Notes: generated from the sequence alone by a model not told the origin. Shown: positions 40,618 to 51,041, numbered from the stretch's first letter. The stretch is 64,000 bases of DNA from an uncultured Granulosicoccus sp. (GCA_937991945.1 CALKLO010000001.1:1-64000), one strand, 5' to 3'. A program made the numbers and translations.

Positions 40618-40662
40618 TATTGTGTGACTCAAAACGTTTGCCTAGAGATGCAAAACCCATCT

Positions 40663-41388
40663 CTAAGAACTAAATCGTTTCGCCACCAATCCCGCCTGAA
40701 ACCAGTTAATAAAAGTGTGTATCGAAAAAACCGGTAAGCCTGTCAATGCTTGTATGTCGGCTGCGTAGGGCACCATATTGGTACATTCCAAAACAATTGC
40801 CCCAATGTTGTCATGGTTGGCGATGAGTTCTCGAGCTGCTTGCACATTATCGGTGCGGCATTTCTCAAGGTCCATGGTGGGTTCATCACCGAGAATGACG
40901 CGGGTAAATTCATTGCCGTTTTCAGTACCTGCTACGGGGGTGTCAGCTGGGGCGCCTGCAGCTAACAGATGTTTTTCTGACAGGTTGCTAGCATGAACCG
41001 TTAGCACGCCCACACGTTTACCCGGCGGTAAAATCGCTTGAACCCAAGGCACTTGCATGAGCGATGATGCTGCTACTGGCGCATCGATAGCGGCACTGAG
41101 TTCCTTTTGCATCAGTGATAGAAAGCCGCAGCTGGTGGTGATGCCGTCAACGCCTTGAGCCAGAAGCTCTTTAGCTGACACTATAAACGGCTCTAGCAGT
41201 GTGTCGCTGTCCTGCGATAAGGCCACATTGGCCGATGCACCTTTAACCATGGCGAAGCGCACCGGGAAATCCCAGCTAGCAGCGTTGCCTAAATCGCCGA
41301 GCACTCTTGGAAATTGAGTCTCTAGCATAAGGATGCCCACGCTTGCTAGGTGAGTGTCGTCGTTTTTACTTTGCTGATGCCTAGTCAT
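40663..41388 (-). CDS. Aspartate/glutamate racemase superfamily protein
   Basis: GVDGITTSCGFLSLMQKEL (Cys), IGAIVLECTNMVPYA (second Cys). Confidence 0.8.
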   Translation of the reverse strand: MTRHQQSKNDDTHLASVGILMLETQFPRVLGDLGNAASWDFPVRFAMVKGASANVALSQDSDTLLEPFIVSAKELLAQGVDGITTSCGFLSLMQKELSAAIDAPVAASSLMQVPWVQAILPPGKRVGVLTVHASNLSEKHLLAAGAPADTPVAGTENGNEFTRVILGDEPTMDLEKCRTDNVQAARELIANHDNIGAIVLECTNMVPYAADIQALTGLPVFSIHTFINWFQAGLVAKRFSS

Positions 41389-41444
41389 ACGTTTACCATA
41401 GCAGTTACAGTGATCCTTATAACCTTCAGTCTAAGACCCTAACT

Positions 41445-42698
41445 ATGAACAGCCAAAGTACAGAATCTCACACGGTTGTTGTTGGTGCCGGCATTGTCGG
41501 TGTGGCAACTGCGGTATGGCTGAGTCGTGCAGGCCATAGGGTCACGCTAGTTGATAAGCTGGCACCTGGTGAAGGAACATCCCACGGCAATGCAGGTGTG
41601 CTTGCCTCGTGTGCCATGGTTCCGGTCACCACGCCTGGCTTGCTAGCTAAAGCGCCCAAAATGCTAATGGATGCTAATTTTCCATTGTTTATGCGTTGGT
41701 CTTATCTGCCAAAGCTTGCTCCTTGGCTGTATCAGTATTTGTCTTTTGCCAATGCCAAAGACACCGCCAGAATTTCAGAGCGTCTTAATTTTATTACTGG
41801 TGATAGCGTTGAGCAACATCAGGATCTTGCCGGTAACACAGTGGCTGATCAGTGGTTGGTACCATCCGAATATCAGTTTGCCTACCGCTCACGCAAAGAG
41901 TTCGAATCAGAAAGCTATGTATGGGGGCTGCGCCGTGAGCATGGCTTTGTGCCAGAGCTTATTGACGGTGGTGCGGTTAGAGAAAAAGAACCCGCTTTGT
42001 CCGCTGATTTTAAATGCATGGCAGTACTAAAGCATCACGGACACATACGCAGTCCGGGTGGCTATGTTAAATCTTTGGCTGAAGTGTTCGAATCGCTGGG
42101 TGGTCGTATCGTACAAAGCTCGGTAAAAGACATCGAGCTTGTCGGGGACAAGGTCCACTCCGTTGTGACTGAAGATGGCCCGATTGCATGCGATTCAGTC
42201 GTGCTAGCCACCGGTGTTTGGTCTGGGCCTTTGGCTGAAAAACTAGGCCTGAAAGTACCGCTTGAGGCTGAACGTGGCTACCACGTGATGTTTAAGAACC
42301 CGTCGCAAAGCGTTAGTTGCCCAACCATGATTGCTGCTGGGAAATTTGTTGCTACTCCCATGGCCGACGGGCTTCGCTGTGCCGGTGTGGTTGAATTTGG
42401 TGGGTTGAAAGCAGGTCCGTCCAAAGCACCTATAGATTTCCTGATGCGTAAGTTTAAAGAGTCATTCCCTGACGTGTCTTATAGTGAAACAGTGGAATGG
42501 TTAGGGCATCGACCCGCACCCACCGATAGCTTGCCGTTTATTGGACAAATCAGATCGACGGGCGTGTACACAGGGTTTGGACATCAACATATTGGTCTGA
42601 CGGGTGGTGCTAAAACCGGACGCTTGATCGCAGGTCTTATATCTGGTGAGCACGATGAGGTAGGGCTTGAGGCCTTTCGCCCCGATCGATTTAGCTGA
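41445..42698 (+). CDS. FAD-dependent oxidoreductase, D-amino-acid dehydrogenase (DadA)-like
   Basis: TVVVGAGIVGVATAVWLSRAGHRVTLVDK; GTSHGNAGVLA; GHRPAPTDSLPFIG...YTGFGHQHIGLTGGAKTGRLIAGL. Confidence 0.88.
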   Translation: MNSQSTESHTVVVGAGIVGVATAVWLSRAGHRVTLVDKLAPGEGTSHGNAGVLASCAMVPVTTPGLLAKAPKMLMDANFPLFMRWSYLPKLAPWLYQYLSFANAKDTARISERLNFITGDSVEQHQDLAGNTVADQWLVPSEYQFAYRSRKEFESESYVWGLRREHGFVPELIDGGAVREKEPALSADFKCMAVLKHHGHIRSPGGYVKSLAEVFESLGGRIVQSSVKDIELVGDKVHSVVTEDGPIACDSVVLATGVWSGPLAEKLGLKVPLEAERGYHVMFKNPSQSVSCPTMIAAGKFVATPMADGLRCAGVVEFGGLKAGPSKAPIDFLMRKFKESFPDVSYSETVEWLGHRPAPTDSLPFIGQIRSTGVYTGFGHQHIGLTGGAKTGRLIAGLISGEHDEVGLEAFRPDRFS

Positions 42699-42882
42699 TA
42701 CAGCGTTAGTACGAGGGGGAATTAGTTCCATTCCTGCGCGAGCACGGGTAGGATAAAGGGCAAGTCCGATGACTAAAGCGCATTGGCAACATGAGTGTTT
42801 GTTGTTAGCAGGGGCCGGTGATGGCTACCTATCGCTCATGTCTAGCTCACCTACGTTCCGTACAATTGGAGGATTTTAAATC

Positions 42883-43872
42883 ATGTCGAAGTTCCATCTG
42901 AAGTCTGGGCTTATTGCCAGTATCGCAATGTCTGGAATCTGCCTTGCAGGTGCTGCACACGCTGAAAAATGGGATATGCCTATGGCTTATTCTGCTACCA
43001 ACTTTCACTCGGAAACAGGCGCACAATTCGCTCAATGTGTCACAACAGGTACAGGTGGCGATCTAGAAATCGTTACTCACCCAAGTGGTAGCTTATTTAA
43101 AGGTGGTGATATCAAGCGCGCTGTTCAAACAGGTCAGGCTCAAATTGGTGAGCGTCTTATGTCAGGTCACCAAAATGAGAATGCCGTTTTTGGATTCGAT
43201 TCAATTCCTTTCCTAGCGACTTCGTTCGAAGATTCTGCAAAGCTCTATCAGGCGGCTAAGCCGACGATGGAAAAATTGCTAGATGAGCAAAACTTGGTTT
43301 TACTGTACGCCGTTGCATGGCCACCACAAGGTTTGTATTTCAAGAAAGAAATCAACTCCGTAGCCGACATGAAAGGCATCAAGTTCCGTTCATATAACAA
43401 TGCCACTGCTCGTTTAGCAGAGCTAACAGGCATGCTGCCTGTCAGCATTGAAGCTGCAGAAATCTCGCAAGCGTTCGCAACAGGTGTCGCTGAATCTATG
43501 GTGTCTTCAGGCGCTACCGGTTATGACCGAAAAGTGTGGGAAAGCCTAACGCATTTCTATGAAGTGGATGCATGGCTTCCGTATAACTACGTCATGGTTA
43601 ACAAAGACGTTTGGAACGATACCAGCGATGCTAAAAAAGCCGTTATTCAAGGCTGTGCAGCGGTAGCTGAATATGCTGGCGAGTGGCGTTCGAAAGAATA
43701 CACTGGCTTCACAATGGCTGGATTGGCTGCCGGTGGCATGCAAGTAGGGCCTGCTGGTGATGCGCTAGTCGCTGAATTAAAAGCAATTGGTGACACCATG
43801 ACAGCTGAATGGATTGAAGCTGCAGGTGATGACGGTAAAGCTATTTTGGAAGCTTTCGAAGCATCCAAGTAA
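42883..43872 (+). CDS. TRAP transporter substrate-binding protein (DctP family)
   Basis: Signal peptide; FHSETGAQFAQCVTTGTGGDLEIVTHPSGSLFKGGDIKRAVQTGQAQIGERLMS; MKGIKFRSYNNATARLAELTG. Confidence 0.92.
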   Translation: MSKFHLKSGLIASIAMSGICLAGAAHAEKWDMPMAYSATNFHSETGAQFAQCVTTGTGGDLEIVTHPSGSLFKGGDIKRAVQTGQAQIGERLMSGHQNENAVFGFDSIPFLATSFEDSAKLYQAAKPTMEKLLDEQNLVLLYAVAWPPQGLYFKKEINSVADMKGIKFRSYNNATARLAELTGMLPVSIEAAEISQAFATGVAESMVSSGATGYDRKVWESLTHFYEVDAWLPYNYVMVNKDVWNDTSDAKKAVIQGCAAVAEYAGEWRSKEYTGFTMAGLAAGGMQVGPAGDALVAELKAIGDTMTAEWIEAAGDDGKAILEAFEASK

Positions 43873-43879
43873 TGTAATG

Positions 43880-43913
43880 ACGCCGGCACAGGCTAAGTAG
43901 TGTGTGTCGGCGT
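43880..43913 (+). other. Intercistronic stem-loop between dctP and dctQ
   Basis: ACGCCGGCACA-N12-TGTGTCGGCGT, 11-bp stem with one G.U pair. Confidence 0.6.
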
Positions 43914-43983
43914 ATTCCATAGATTGTCTAACGCTGTATCTGACGGTTTGTCGAATTGCAGCGTTGCGTGAAAAGGTTGTCGT

Positions 43984-44505
43984 ATGAAAGTGTATCAACG
44001 GTTTTGCAAATTCTTAGATGCACTGTACCTAGGCGGGGGAGTGCTCGCCTCATTGTTTCTGATCGCTATTCTTGTGCTTATTGTTGTACAAATGATGGCG
44101 CGTTGGACGGGCCAAGTATTTAGTGGTGCGCCGGACTATGCCGGTTACTGTATGGCAGCTGCTTCATTTTTAGCGTTTGCACATGCCCTCAATAGAGGCG
44201 CGCACATTCGCGTTAGCATTTTATTAAATGCAATGGGCGATAAAAAACGATATTGGTTAGAAATCTGGTGCTTTACGTTGGGTGCAGCTGCAGCGACGTA
44301 CCTTGCTTGGTTTGCGGTTAAGGCGACACGTTGGTCGCATAAATTCCACGATATCAGCCAAGGTCAAGATGCCACGCCACTGTGGATTCCTCAGCTTGGC
44401 ATGAGTATCGGTGCTGTGTTGCTGGCTATTTGCTTTTGGGACAATGTTCTGCGTCTTATTGTTTTGAAAAAACACGCTATCCAAGCAGAAGTCGTCCAGC
44501 ACTAA
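43984..44505 (+). CDS. TRAP transporter small permease (DctQ)
   Basis: 4 TM helices, location between DctP and DctM, FLAFAHALNRGAHIRVSILL. Confidence 0.9.
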   Translation: MKVYQRFCKFLDALYLGGGVLASLFLIAILVLIVVQMMARWTGQVFSGAPDYAGYCMAAASFLAFAHALNRGAHIRVSILLNAMGDKKRYWLEIWCFTLGAAAATYLAWFAVKATRWSHKFHDISQGQDATPLWIPQLGMSIGAVLLAICFWDNVLRLIVLKKHAIQAEVVQH

Positions 44506-44554
44506 CTCAGTGTTTCGTTAGTATCATTTTCCCAAAGAGTCCGGAGATCCCCAC

Positions 44555-45868
44555 ATGGAAGAAATAGGCGCAATTAGCTTATTCCTTTTCGTTTTGTTCC
44601 TACTGTTAGGTTCTGGTGTATGGGTGGGTCTTGCGTTATTGGGCGTGGCCTTCGTCGGCATGACCTTATTCACTTCGCGACCCGCAGGGGATGCGATGAT
44701 CACCACCATATGGAGTGCGTCGTCCTCCTGGACTTTAACGGCGCTGCCCTTGTTTATATGGATGGGGGAAATACTCTATAGGACCCGTTTGTCTGAGGAC
44801 ATGTTCAAAGGTCTATCTCCTTGGATGGCACGACTACCCGGTGGTCTCGTTCACACAAATATTGTCGGATGTGCGGTGTTTGCTGCGGTGTCAGGTTCAT
44901 CGGCGGCGACATTGACAACTGTTGGCAAGATGTCTATCCCCGAGCTCAGACGACGTAAATACCCTGAAAATATGGTGATAGGAACATTAGCTGGGGCCGC
45001 AACTCTAGGCCTGATGATTCCACCCTCGTTAACGTTGATCGTTTACGGTGTCACCATAAACGAATCTATTCGTAAATTGTTTCTAGCGGGCGTAATCCCT
45101 GGGTTGGTGTTAGCTCTGATGTTCATGGCCTACGTTGCCATCATGTCTAAAATGTCCAAAGATTTTAATCCAGACCCTGAACCGTATATGAGCTTCGGTC
45201 AAAAGGTTGCGAATAGCCGGTATCTGATTCCAGTCATTTTATTGATCATGTTGGTTATTGGATCTATGTATGCCGGAGTGGCAACGGCGACGGAAGCTGC
45301 AGCGTTTGGTGTTATCGGAGCTCTAGTGCTTGCCGCTATCCAACGATCATTAAGTTGGGAGACCTTTACAACGAGTCTTATGGGGGCAACACGTACGTCC
45401 GCTATGATCGCGCTAATTCTAGCGGGTGCTGCATTTCTATCCTTATCTATGGGCTTTACGGGCTTGCCTAGGGCGCTCGCTGATTTTATTGCTCACTTAG
45501 ATTTATCGCAGTTCCAGCTACTGATGGCCTTGCTGGTGTTCTACATTATTTTGGGGTGTTTTCTAGACGGTATTTCGTCAGTTGTACTGACGATGGCTGT
45601 CGTAGAGCCCATGATTCGTGAGGCAGGAATTGATGTTATCTGGTTTGGTATTTTCGTTGTGGTCGCTGTTGAAATGGCCCAGATCACACCGCCTATCGGT
45701 TTCAATCTTTTTGTGTTGCAAGGAATGACCAATCATGAAATGGGGTATATTGCGAAAGCCGCGCTGCCCATGTTTATGATCATGGTCGTGATGGTATTTG
45801 TGCTAATTGCGGTTCCAGAAATGGCAACGTGGTTGCCGGACACCATGAGAGCAAATCCGTCGGGGTAG
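44555..45868 (+). CDS. TRAP transporter large permease (DctM)
   Basis: 437 aa polytopic; AAVSGSSAATLTTVGKMSIPELRRRKYPENMVIGTLAGAATLGLMIPPSLTLIVYG. Confidence 0.95.
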   Translation: MEEIGAISLFLFVLFLLLGSGVWVGLALLGVAFVGMTLFTSRPAGDAMITTIWSASSSWTLTALPLFIWMGEILYRTRLSEDMFKGLSPWMARLPGGLVHTNIVGCAVFAAVSGSSAATLTTVGKMSIPELRRRKYPENMVIGTLAGAATLGLMIPPSLTLIVYGVTINESIRKLFLAGVIPGLVLALMFMAYVAIMSKMSKDFNPDPEPYMSFGQKVANSRYLIPVILLIMLVIGSMYAGVATATEAAAFGVIGALVLAAIQRSLSWETFTTSLMGATRTSAMIALILAGAAFLSLSMGFTGLPRALADFIAHLDLSQFQLLMALLVFYIILGCFLDGISSVVLTMAVVEPMIREAGIDVIWFGIFVVVAVEMAQITPPIGFNLFVLQGMTNHEMGYIAKAALPMFMIMVVMVFVLIAVPEMATWLPDTMRANPSG

Positions 45869-45875
45869 CGTTTTG

Positions 45876-48659
45876 CTACGCCGCTCGGCTGAGCGAACTC
45901 GATAGGCCGAGTGCCTCTTCGATAGGGCAGGGCTTAGCAATGTGGTATCCCTGCGCGTAGTGCACACCTATTTCAGATAAGACTTGCACAATCGCCTCGT
46001 CCTCTACGAATTCTGCGACAGTCTTGATGCCCATGGCAACACCAACTTGGTGAATAGCCCTTACCATTTCGCGATCGATAGGATTGTTAGCAATTTCCTT
46101 AACAAACTGGCCATCGATTTTTAGAATATCAACCGGTAAGTTTTTCAAATACCCGAACGAGCTTAAGCCCGATCCAAAATCATCGAGTGCAACAAGAGAA
46201 CCTAAGCTTCGTATGTTGTTGATCAAATCAACAGCCACTGAGAAATGGGAAATTGCCGCTGTCTCGGTTAGCTCAAACCAGATTTGCGAAGGGTCAACAC
46301 CATAGTAATCCAGCTTATCTTTTATATAGTCCTTTAGACGTGGGTCTGCCGCCGATTGCCCAGACAGATTGATAGAGAAGCTACAGTCACCTCCTGGCCC
46401 ACCTTTTAAGCCTGCAACCGTTTCGAATGCTTTTGCGATGACCCAACGATCTATATCGACCATTAAGTCATAGCGCTCTGCCGCCTGGATAAACTGCCAT
46501 GGTGTGCTCAGGCTGCCATCCGGGTTTTGCAGGCGCAGGAGAAATTCATAGTGTTCGACAGCTTGGGCATCATTACGACATAGGCCATCGACGGATGCAA
46601 CGGCTTGCACCATTAACGTAAACTCGTCTTGCTGTATGGCCTTTCGTAATCGTGGTAGCCAACTTAGTTCGACTGATCGTTCGGCAATAGCGTCATCAGT
46701 GTCGGAGTACACATACAAACTATTGCGACCAGAGTCTTTGGCGGCATAGCAAGCCATATCAGCCGACGCTAGAATATCTTTAATGTTGTTGCAGGTTTGA
46801 TTAATGTGTACGACACCAATACTGGCACGTACTGCAAAGGCCTTGTTGTCATAATGAAAGACATAGTTTTGGAAAAAATCATAGATACGCTGTGAGCGCT
46901 CTGCAACTTCTTCTTCATCGACGTTGATCATTAGGAGGCCAAATTCATCACCGCCGAGTCGAGATAATACATCGTTCTCGTGCATGGCCATTCTAATGTT
47001 GTCAGTTAAATCAGTAAGCAGTTGGTCACCCGCAACATGCCCGCAGGTATCGTTAATAACTTTGAACTGATCTAAATCCATGTAGCATAAGGCGTGAATT
47101 TTTTCGGATTCAGGAAAATCTTCGAGTAGTGTAGTTAGGGTGTTTTCGAAAAAGTGCCTGTTCGTGCATCCCGTTAGCGCATCATGGTTAGCTTGATAGG
47201 CTAATTTTTTTGTCAATTGACGCTCGTGACTGATGTCTCTAAGTACGAGTACATGGCCTTTTACAATACCTTGGCGACTATACGAATTCGTCAACGTCAA
47301 TCGTAATACGAAATCTGGATCATCCGATTCAAATAGCGTGACATCAAATTTGTCATTGCCGCCGCGCTGCAAATTATCCAGCGCTTGTTCTACATTAAGT
47401 GCTGAGAACGCATCGCCTACCAAACTGAACTTAACAAAATTATCTAGCACTCGTCCTGTGGTGTCAGCAGCGGTTGCATCGAATAGTGTGGCAGCTGCTG
47501 GGTTGATATGAACAACTCGCCTATCCGCATCAAGTGCGATGATGGCATCTTGCACCGTGTTAAGAGTTGTTTCTGCTTTGCCGCGTTCCTCTAATAGAGC
47601 GTCCTGAGAATTTATTCTTTGTCGTAAGGCGGTGCGGCGTGCCAATATGTATATGGTGAATAAACCCGTAATGGCAAGAATACTAAGCAACGCTGTGCAG
47701 AAATACACTAAAGCGTTTTTGCTAAAACCGAAATCCTGTTGGAGCGTGATTGTTAAAGAAGAGTTTCCCGTTACCCAATCTTCGCTAATTTCTTTTTGAA
47801 GATACAAAGACTTTAAGTAGCTAGGCTTTGGTCGCGTCCCAAGTCTGCCATACAGCAATGTAGATTCATCGCTTGTATTAATGCGTGCGGTTACATCGAA
47901 TGACTCAATGTTTTTGTTGATGCCTGCGAATAGTGATTCTAGGTTGATACTTATCCAGAATCCGCCTGCGGATTGAAGCATGCGAGAAGCAGGCATGGAG
48001 GGTGCTGAGTTGCCTCGGTATACCGGTGAAAATAAAACAATATCACCGCCTGTAGGCCAACGTGATGGAAACGTGGCAAGTAACGGTGCATTCTCGGATG
48101 CAATAGTATCTAGCTTACCCCTTAGGCTATCAAGCTCAGACAAGTCTGCCCCGAGTAGACGGGCATTTTGTGGCTCCAATGGTTCTAGCATTGAGATGGG
48201 GTAGTAGGAGCTTTTCTCAGGTCGTATTTCAGTATGGCCGTGTATGCCGATGTCAGTGATACGAAAATTGAATAGACCTTGCTCACTCATTCGTTCTTCA
48301 AATGCGCCCCGATCTTTATGAAGAACATGATCATATCGGCCGATGCCAGTTATGTACTCTGCTTGCTCACGTAACTCCCGTGCAAACAAGGACATGTCTG
48401 GAGCGCTCGATGCACTGGATGCATAGTGAAGACCAATCAGGGAGGCCATTACCGTCTTAATTTCGGTTAGACGCTCGTTCAAATCTTGCGTTATATGATT
48501 TGCATCGTCCTCAATTTGATTGTTTTTTTCGTGATAATTGACGGTGTAGGTTGTATAGAGTAATGCAGGAATCGCCGCTAAGATAAGAAATGCCAATGAC
48601 ATAGACACAGGCGAACCCAGTGAATATTTCAGAACAGCCCTTAGCGAAAAAAATTTCAA
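45876..48659 (-). CDS. GGDEF/EAL protein with periplasmic sensor region and PAS domain
   Basis: N-terminal TM/periplasmic region/TM; PAS; LSRLGGDEFGLLM; EFLLRL (EAL-position variant), WFELTETAAIS, LDDFGSGLSSFGYLKNLPVDILKIDGQFV. Confidence 0.93.
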   Translation of the reverse strand: MKFFSLRAVLKYSLGSPVSMSLAFLILAAIPALLYTTYTVNYHEKNNQIEDDANHITQDLNERLTEIKTVMASLIGLHYASSASSAPDMSLFARELREQAEYITGIGRYDHVLHKDRGAFEERMSEQGLFNFRITDIGIHGHTEIRPEKSSYYPISMLEPLEPQNARLLGADLSELDSLRGKLDTIASENAPLLATFPSRWPTGGDIVLFSPVYRGNSAPSMPASRMLQSAGGFWISINLESLFAGINKNIESFDVTARINTSDESTLLYGRLGTRPKPSYLKSLYLQKEISEDWVTGNSSLTITLQQDFGFSKNALVYFCTALLSILAITGLFTIYILARRTALRQRINSQDALLEERGKAETTLNTVQDAIIALDADRRVVHINPAAATLFDATAADTTGRVLDNFVKFSLVGDAFSALNVEQALDNLQRGGNDKFDVTLFESDDPDFVLRLTLTNSYSRQGIVKGHVLVLRDISHERQLTKKLAYQANHDALTGCTNRHFFENTLTTLLEDFPESEKIHALCYMDLDQFKVINDTCGHVAGDQLLTDLTDNIRMAMHENDVLSRLGGDEFGLLMINVDEEEVAERSQRIYDFFQNYVFHYDNKAFAVRASIGVVHINQTCNNIKDILASADMACYAAKDSGRNSLYVYSDTDDAIAERSVELSWLPRLRKAIQQDEFTLMVQAVASVDGLCRNDAQAVEHYEFLLRLQNPDGSLSTPWQFIQAAERYDLMVDIDRWVIAKAFETVAGLKGGPGGDCSFSINLSGQSAADPRLKDYIKDKLDYYGVDPSQIWFELTETAAISHFSVAVDLINNIRSLGSLVALDDFGSGLSSFGYLKNLPVDILKIDGQFVKEIANNPIDREMVRAIHQVGVAMGIKTVAEFVEDEAIVQVLSEIGVHYAQGYHIAKPCPIEEALGLSSSLSRAA

Positions 48660-48660
48660 G

Positions 48661-49647
48661 TTACCTATGCTTCTTAGCGTTGATCAGTGTAGATTCTTCC
48701 AAATTGATGTTGGCAGCGTCTAGAAGAGATTCATTGATCCATGTGTCCCAGCGTCTATTGGTCACGAGAGGAATGTCTAACGCTCTAACGCCGTTGAGTA
48801 TTGCAATTGTTGAATCTGCTGCCCATTCCCCATGTTCTTCGGGTATTTTTGTATAGCCGATTGCTGAATAGGGCATCATCCACTCGTTGTTGGTTAAGCT
48901 GAGTGTTCGCGTGTTGGCTGCAACCCATTCAGCCGCTTCCTCTGGAGAGAATTTTGAAATGCCTGAGTGACTGCCCATGACCACCATGTCGTAGTTCTGA
49001 GCGATCAGAAAACCTGCTTTCCAATCCGTGAAATTTTCTACTAAAATTCTATCAACGGTTATTTCAAGTTTTTCGGCGACAGTGACTACACGACTATAGT
49101 TTTTCATTTCACTAAGCGTGCTAGCACCTAGATAAGCGATACGAGTTGCATGGTCTATAGGCAAGTTTGAAGAGCTAACGCCTTCCATTAGCATGGGCTT
49201 TATTGGTGCAATCTCGACAATGCCTGTGATGTTCTTGGCCGGAAAGCCATACTCATCAACTGTCCAGTTAATACCCGAAAACACCACTGGTACATCGCCG
49301 TCTAACAGGTGGGGCACAATAAGATACTTAGCGGCGTTGTCGTCTGACGTTATAACAACATCTGGCTTTAGATCTTTAATAAGCTCGTAAGCTGCTTGAC
49401 CGGCAGATACCTTATCGTCGGTCGTTTTCCGACGTTTGGTGTCCATGTAAAATGCAGTAATGTTGCACTGATCATGAAGCCGGCTTTTCAGTCCGCGTGC
49501 AACACCATCCGACCATTGGTGACCCGCATGGTACGAGGCTACATACAAGCAATTGGGCTTGTTACCTGTTTGCGCAATGCTTCCAGAACTGAAAGATGCG
49601 CAGATCGCCAAAAGAGAAAAAATGCCGGTAGGCCATCTAGTTTGCAT
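48661..49647 (-). CDS. Periplasmic ABC-type substrate-binding protein (ABC_sub_bind-like)
   Basis: Signal peptide; LYVASYHAGHQWSDGVARGL...AGQAAYELIKDLKPDVVITSDDNAAKYLIVP; 1 bp from the GGDEF/EAL start. Confidence 0.78.
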   Translation of the reverse strand: MQTRWPTGIFSLLAICASFSSGSIAQTGNKPNCLYVASYHAGHQWSDGVARGLKSRLHDQCNITAFYMDTKRRKTTDDKVSAGQAAYELIKDLKPDVVITSDDNAAKYLIVPHLLDGDVPVVFSGINWTVDEYGFPAKNITGIVEIAPIKPMLMEGVSSSNLPIDHATRIAYLGASTLSEMKNYSRVVTVAEKLEITVDRILVENFTDWKAGFLIAQNYDMVVMGSHSGISKFSPEEAAEWVAANTRTLSLTNNEWMMPYSAIGYTKIPEEHGEWAADSTIAILNGVRALDIPLVTNRRWDTWINESLLDAANINLEESTLINAKKHR

Positions 49648-49826
49648 AAACCCTAACTCATCCGAAGTTGAGCGCCTTCAACGGGCGCTACTACGGGGTT
49701 ATCGGCAAATTAACTAGTGGGTGTATAGCCGTTAGGTTTCATTTTCCGGTCGTCTGGAAACAAAGAAAGCCGCTAGACACAAAAATATGAACTAGTTCAA
49801 CATTTGAGGGGCGGTGTTACTCGCTC

Positions 49827-50054
49827 TTAACTTTTGGTGAAAGAGTCAATTCCTGCTTTGCACGCGCTAACTACACGACGCCCGAAAGTTGCGACAGTTT
49901 CGGGCTTGCTCAGATCTAATCTCACTTTTTGTCCCCACAGCACGTAGGCCAGATATATCAGCGCAAGCGGCCATGAGAGCGTGAATAGAACAACGATGAT
50001 AATAATATTTACGGTGCTCCATCCAGGAGCTAACTGCTGTTTTAGATCATTCAT
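49827..50054 (-). CDS. Small membrane protein (DUF2852-like)
   Basis: 75 aa: PGWSTVNIIIIVVLFTLSWPLALIYLAYVLWGQKVRLDLS. Confidence 0.5.
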   Translation of the reverse strand: MNDLKQQLAPGWSTVNIIIIVVLFTLSWPLALIYLAYVLWGQKVRLDLSKPETVATFGRRVVSACKAGIDSFTKS

Positions 50055-50171
50055 GCTGTGTTTGTCTCGATGCTAGTCATTGCTCCTCGGCCATGAACTA
50101 TTGAGCTAGTACAGGGTCGAGTGTGAGCGTTTTATCGATACTAATATAGAGATAGATTGCTAAATTCCAAC

Positions 50172-51026
50172 TCAGCGAAATAGCAGAACTGGAACCTTGC
50201 AAGAGCGAATCATTTCTGTGGTCGTGGAGCCAATGATTAAATTGCGAATTCTGGAGTGTCCGTAAGCACCCATCAAAAGGAGATCGAAACCCGCTAATTC
50301 AATATTTTCGGCGATGACCGTTTCAGGTTGGCCTGCTAGAAACTCACCACTAGCGTTGTATCCGCCGTCTTTTAGTGTCGCTACAGCGCCTTCAAGTTGG
50401 TGCAGCATTTCATCGGAGTAGGGGCCAACTGTCAGTACGTGGCATTCCAATTTGTTGTACTGCGCCTGCTTTGCAAAGTACTGAACCGCCTTTACAGAAC
50501 TTGGCCCGCCATCGAAAGCGACCAGTACTTTTTTGATTGGCTTGAAGCTACGCGAAGCCACCAGCACGGGTAAATGGGTGGATCGGACCACACGTTCGAG
50601 GTTTGAGCCTAAATGGCCAGTGTCAAAGTCTGCTGCTTCGCCGCGTTTGCCAATGACGATGAGGTCGGCGTCGGCTTCACGTGCGTTTACAGAATCGACT
50701 ATTTCGCCGTTGCGAAGCTTGGTCGTGACGTTTGACACACCTCGTTCCTTGAGCAGTGTTTCGGCGTCTTCCAGGATGGCACGCCCTCGCTTTTGAGAGA
50801 GCCGGGCTGTTTGTGCGTCGAGTTCGGCAAGTTCTGCCAGTAGGGCAGAGCGTGCGCCTAAGCCAATACTGCCACTGAGATTGAAGGGGTCGCTGGATAC
50901 ATCGCGACGCCCTAACACATGCATAACCTCGACATCTGTCGGTGTGTGCTCGGCTATCCAGGCGGCGTGTTCGCACACGCTCGCCGAGTAAGCAGAACCA
51001 TCGATAACGGCTAGTAGTTTCGACAT
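50172..51026 (-). CDS. Tandem universal stress protein (UspA family)
   Basis: Two Usp domains; ...GHLGSNLERVVRSTHLPVLVAS and LLLMGAYGHSRIRNLIIGSTTTEMIRSCKVPVLLFR. Confidence 0.92.
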   Translation of the reverse strand: MSKLLAVIDGSAYSASVCEHAAWIAEHTPTDVEVMHVLGRRDVSSDPFNLSGSIGLGARSALLAELAELDAQTARLSQKRGRAILEDAETLLKERGVSNVTTKLRNGEIVDSVNAREADADLIVIGKRGEAADFDTGHLGSNLERVVRSTHLPVLVASRSFKPIKKVLVAFDGGPSSVKAVQYFAKQAQYNKLECHVLTVGPYSDEMLHQLEGAVATLKDGGYNASGEFLAGQPETVIAENIELAGFDLLLMGAYGHSRIRNLIIGSTTTEMIRSCKVPVLLFR

Positions 51027-51041
51027 GCTCAAAGCCTCCGT

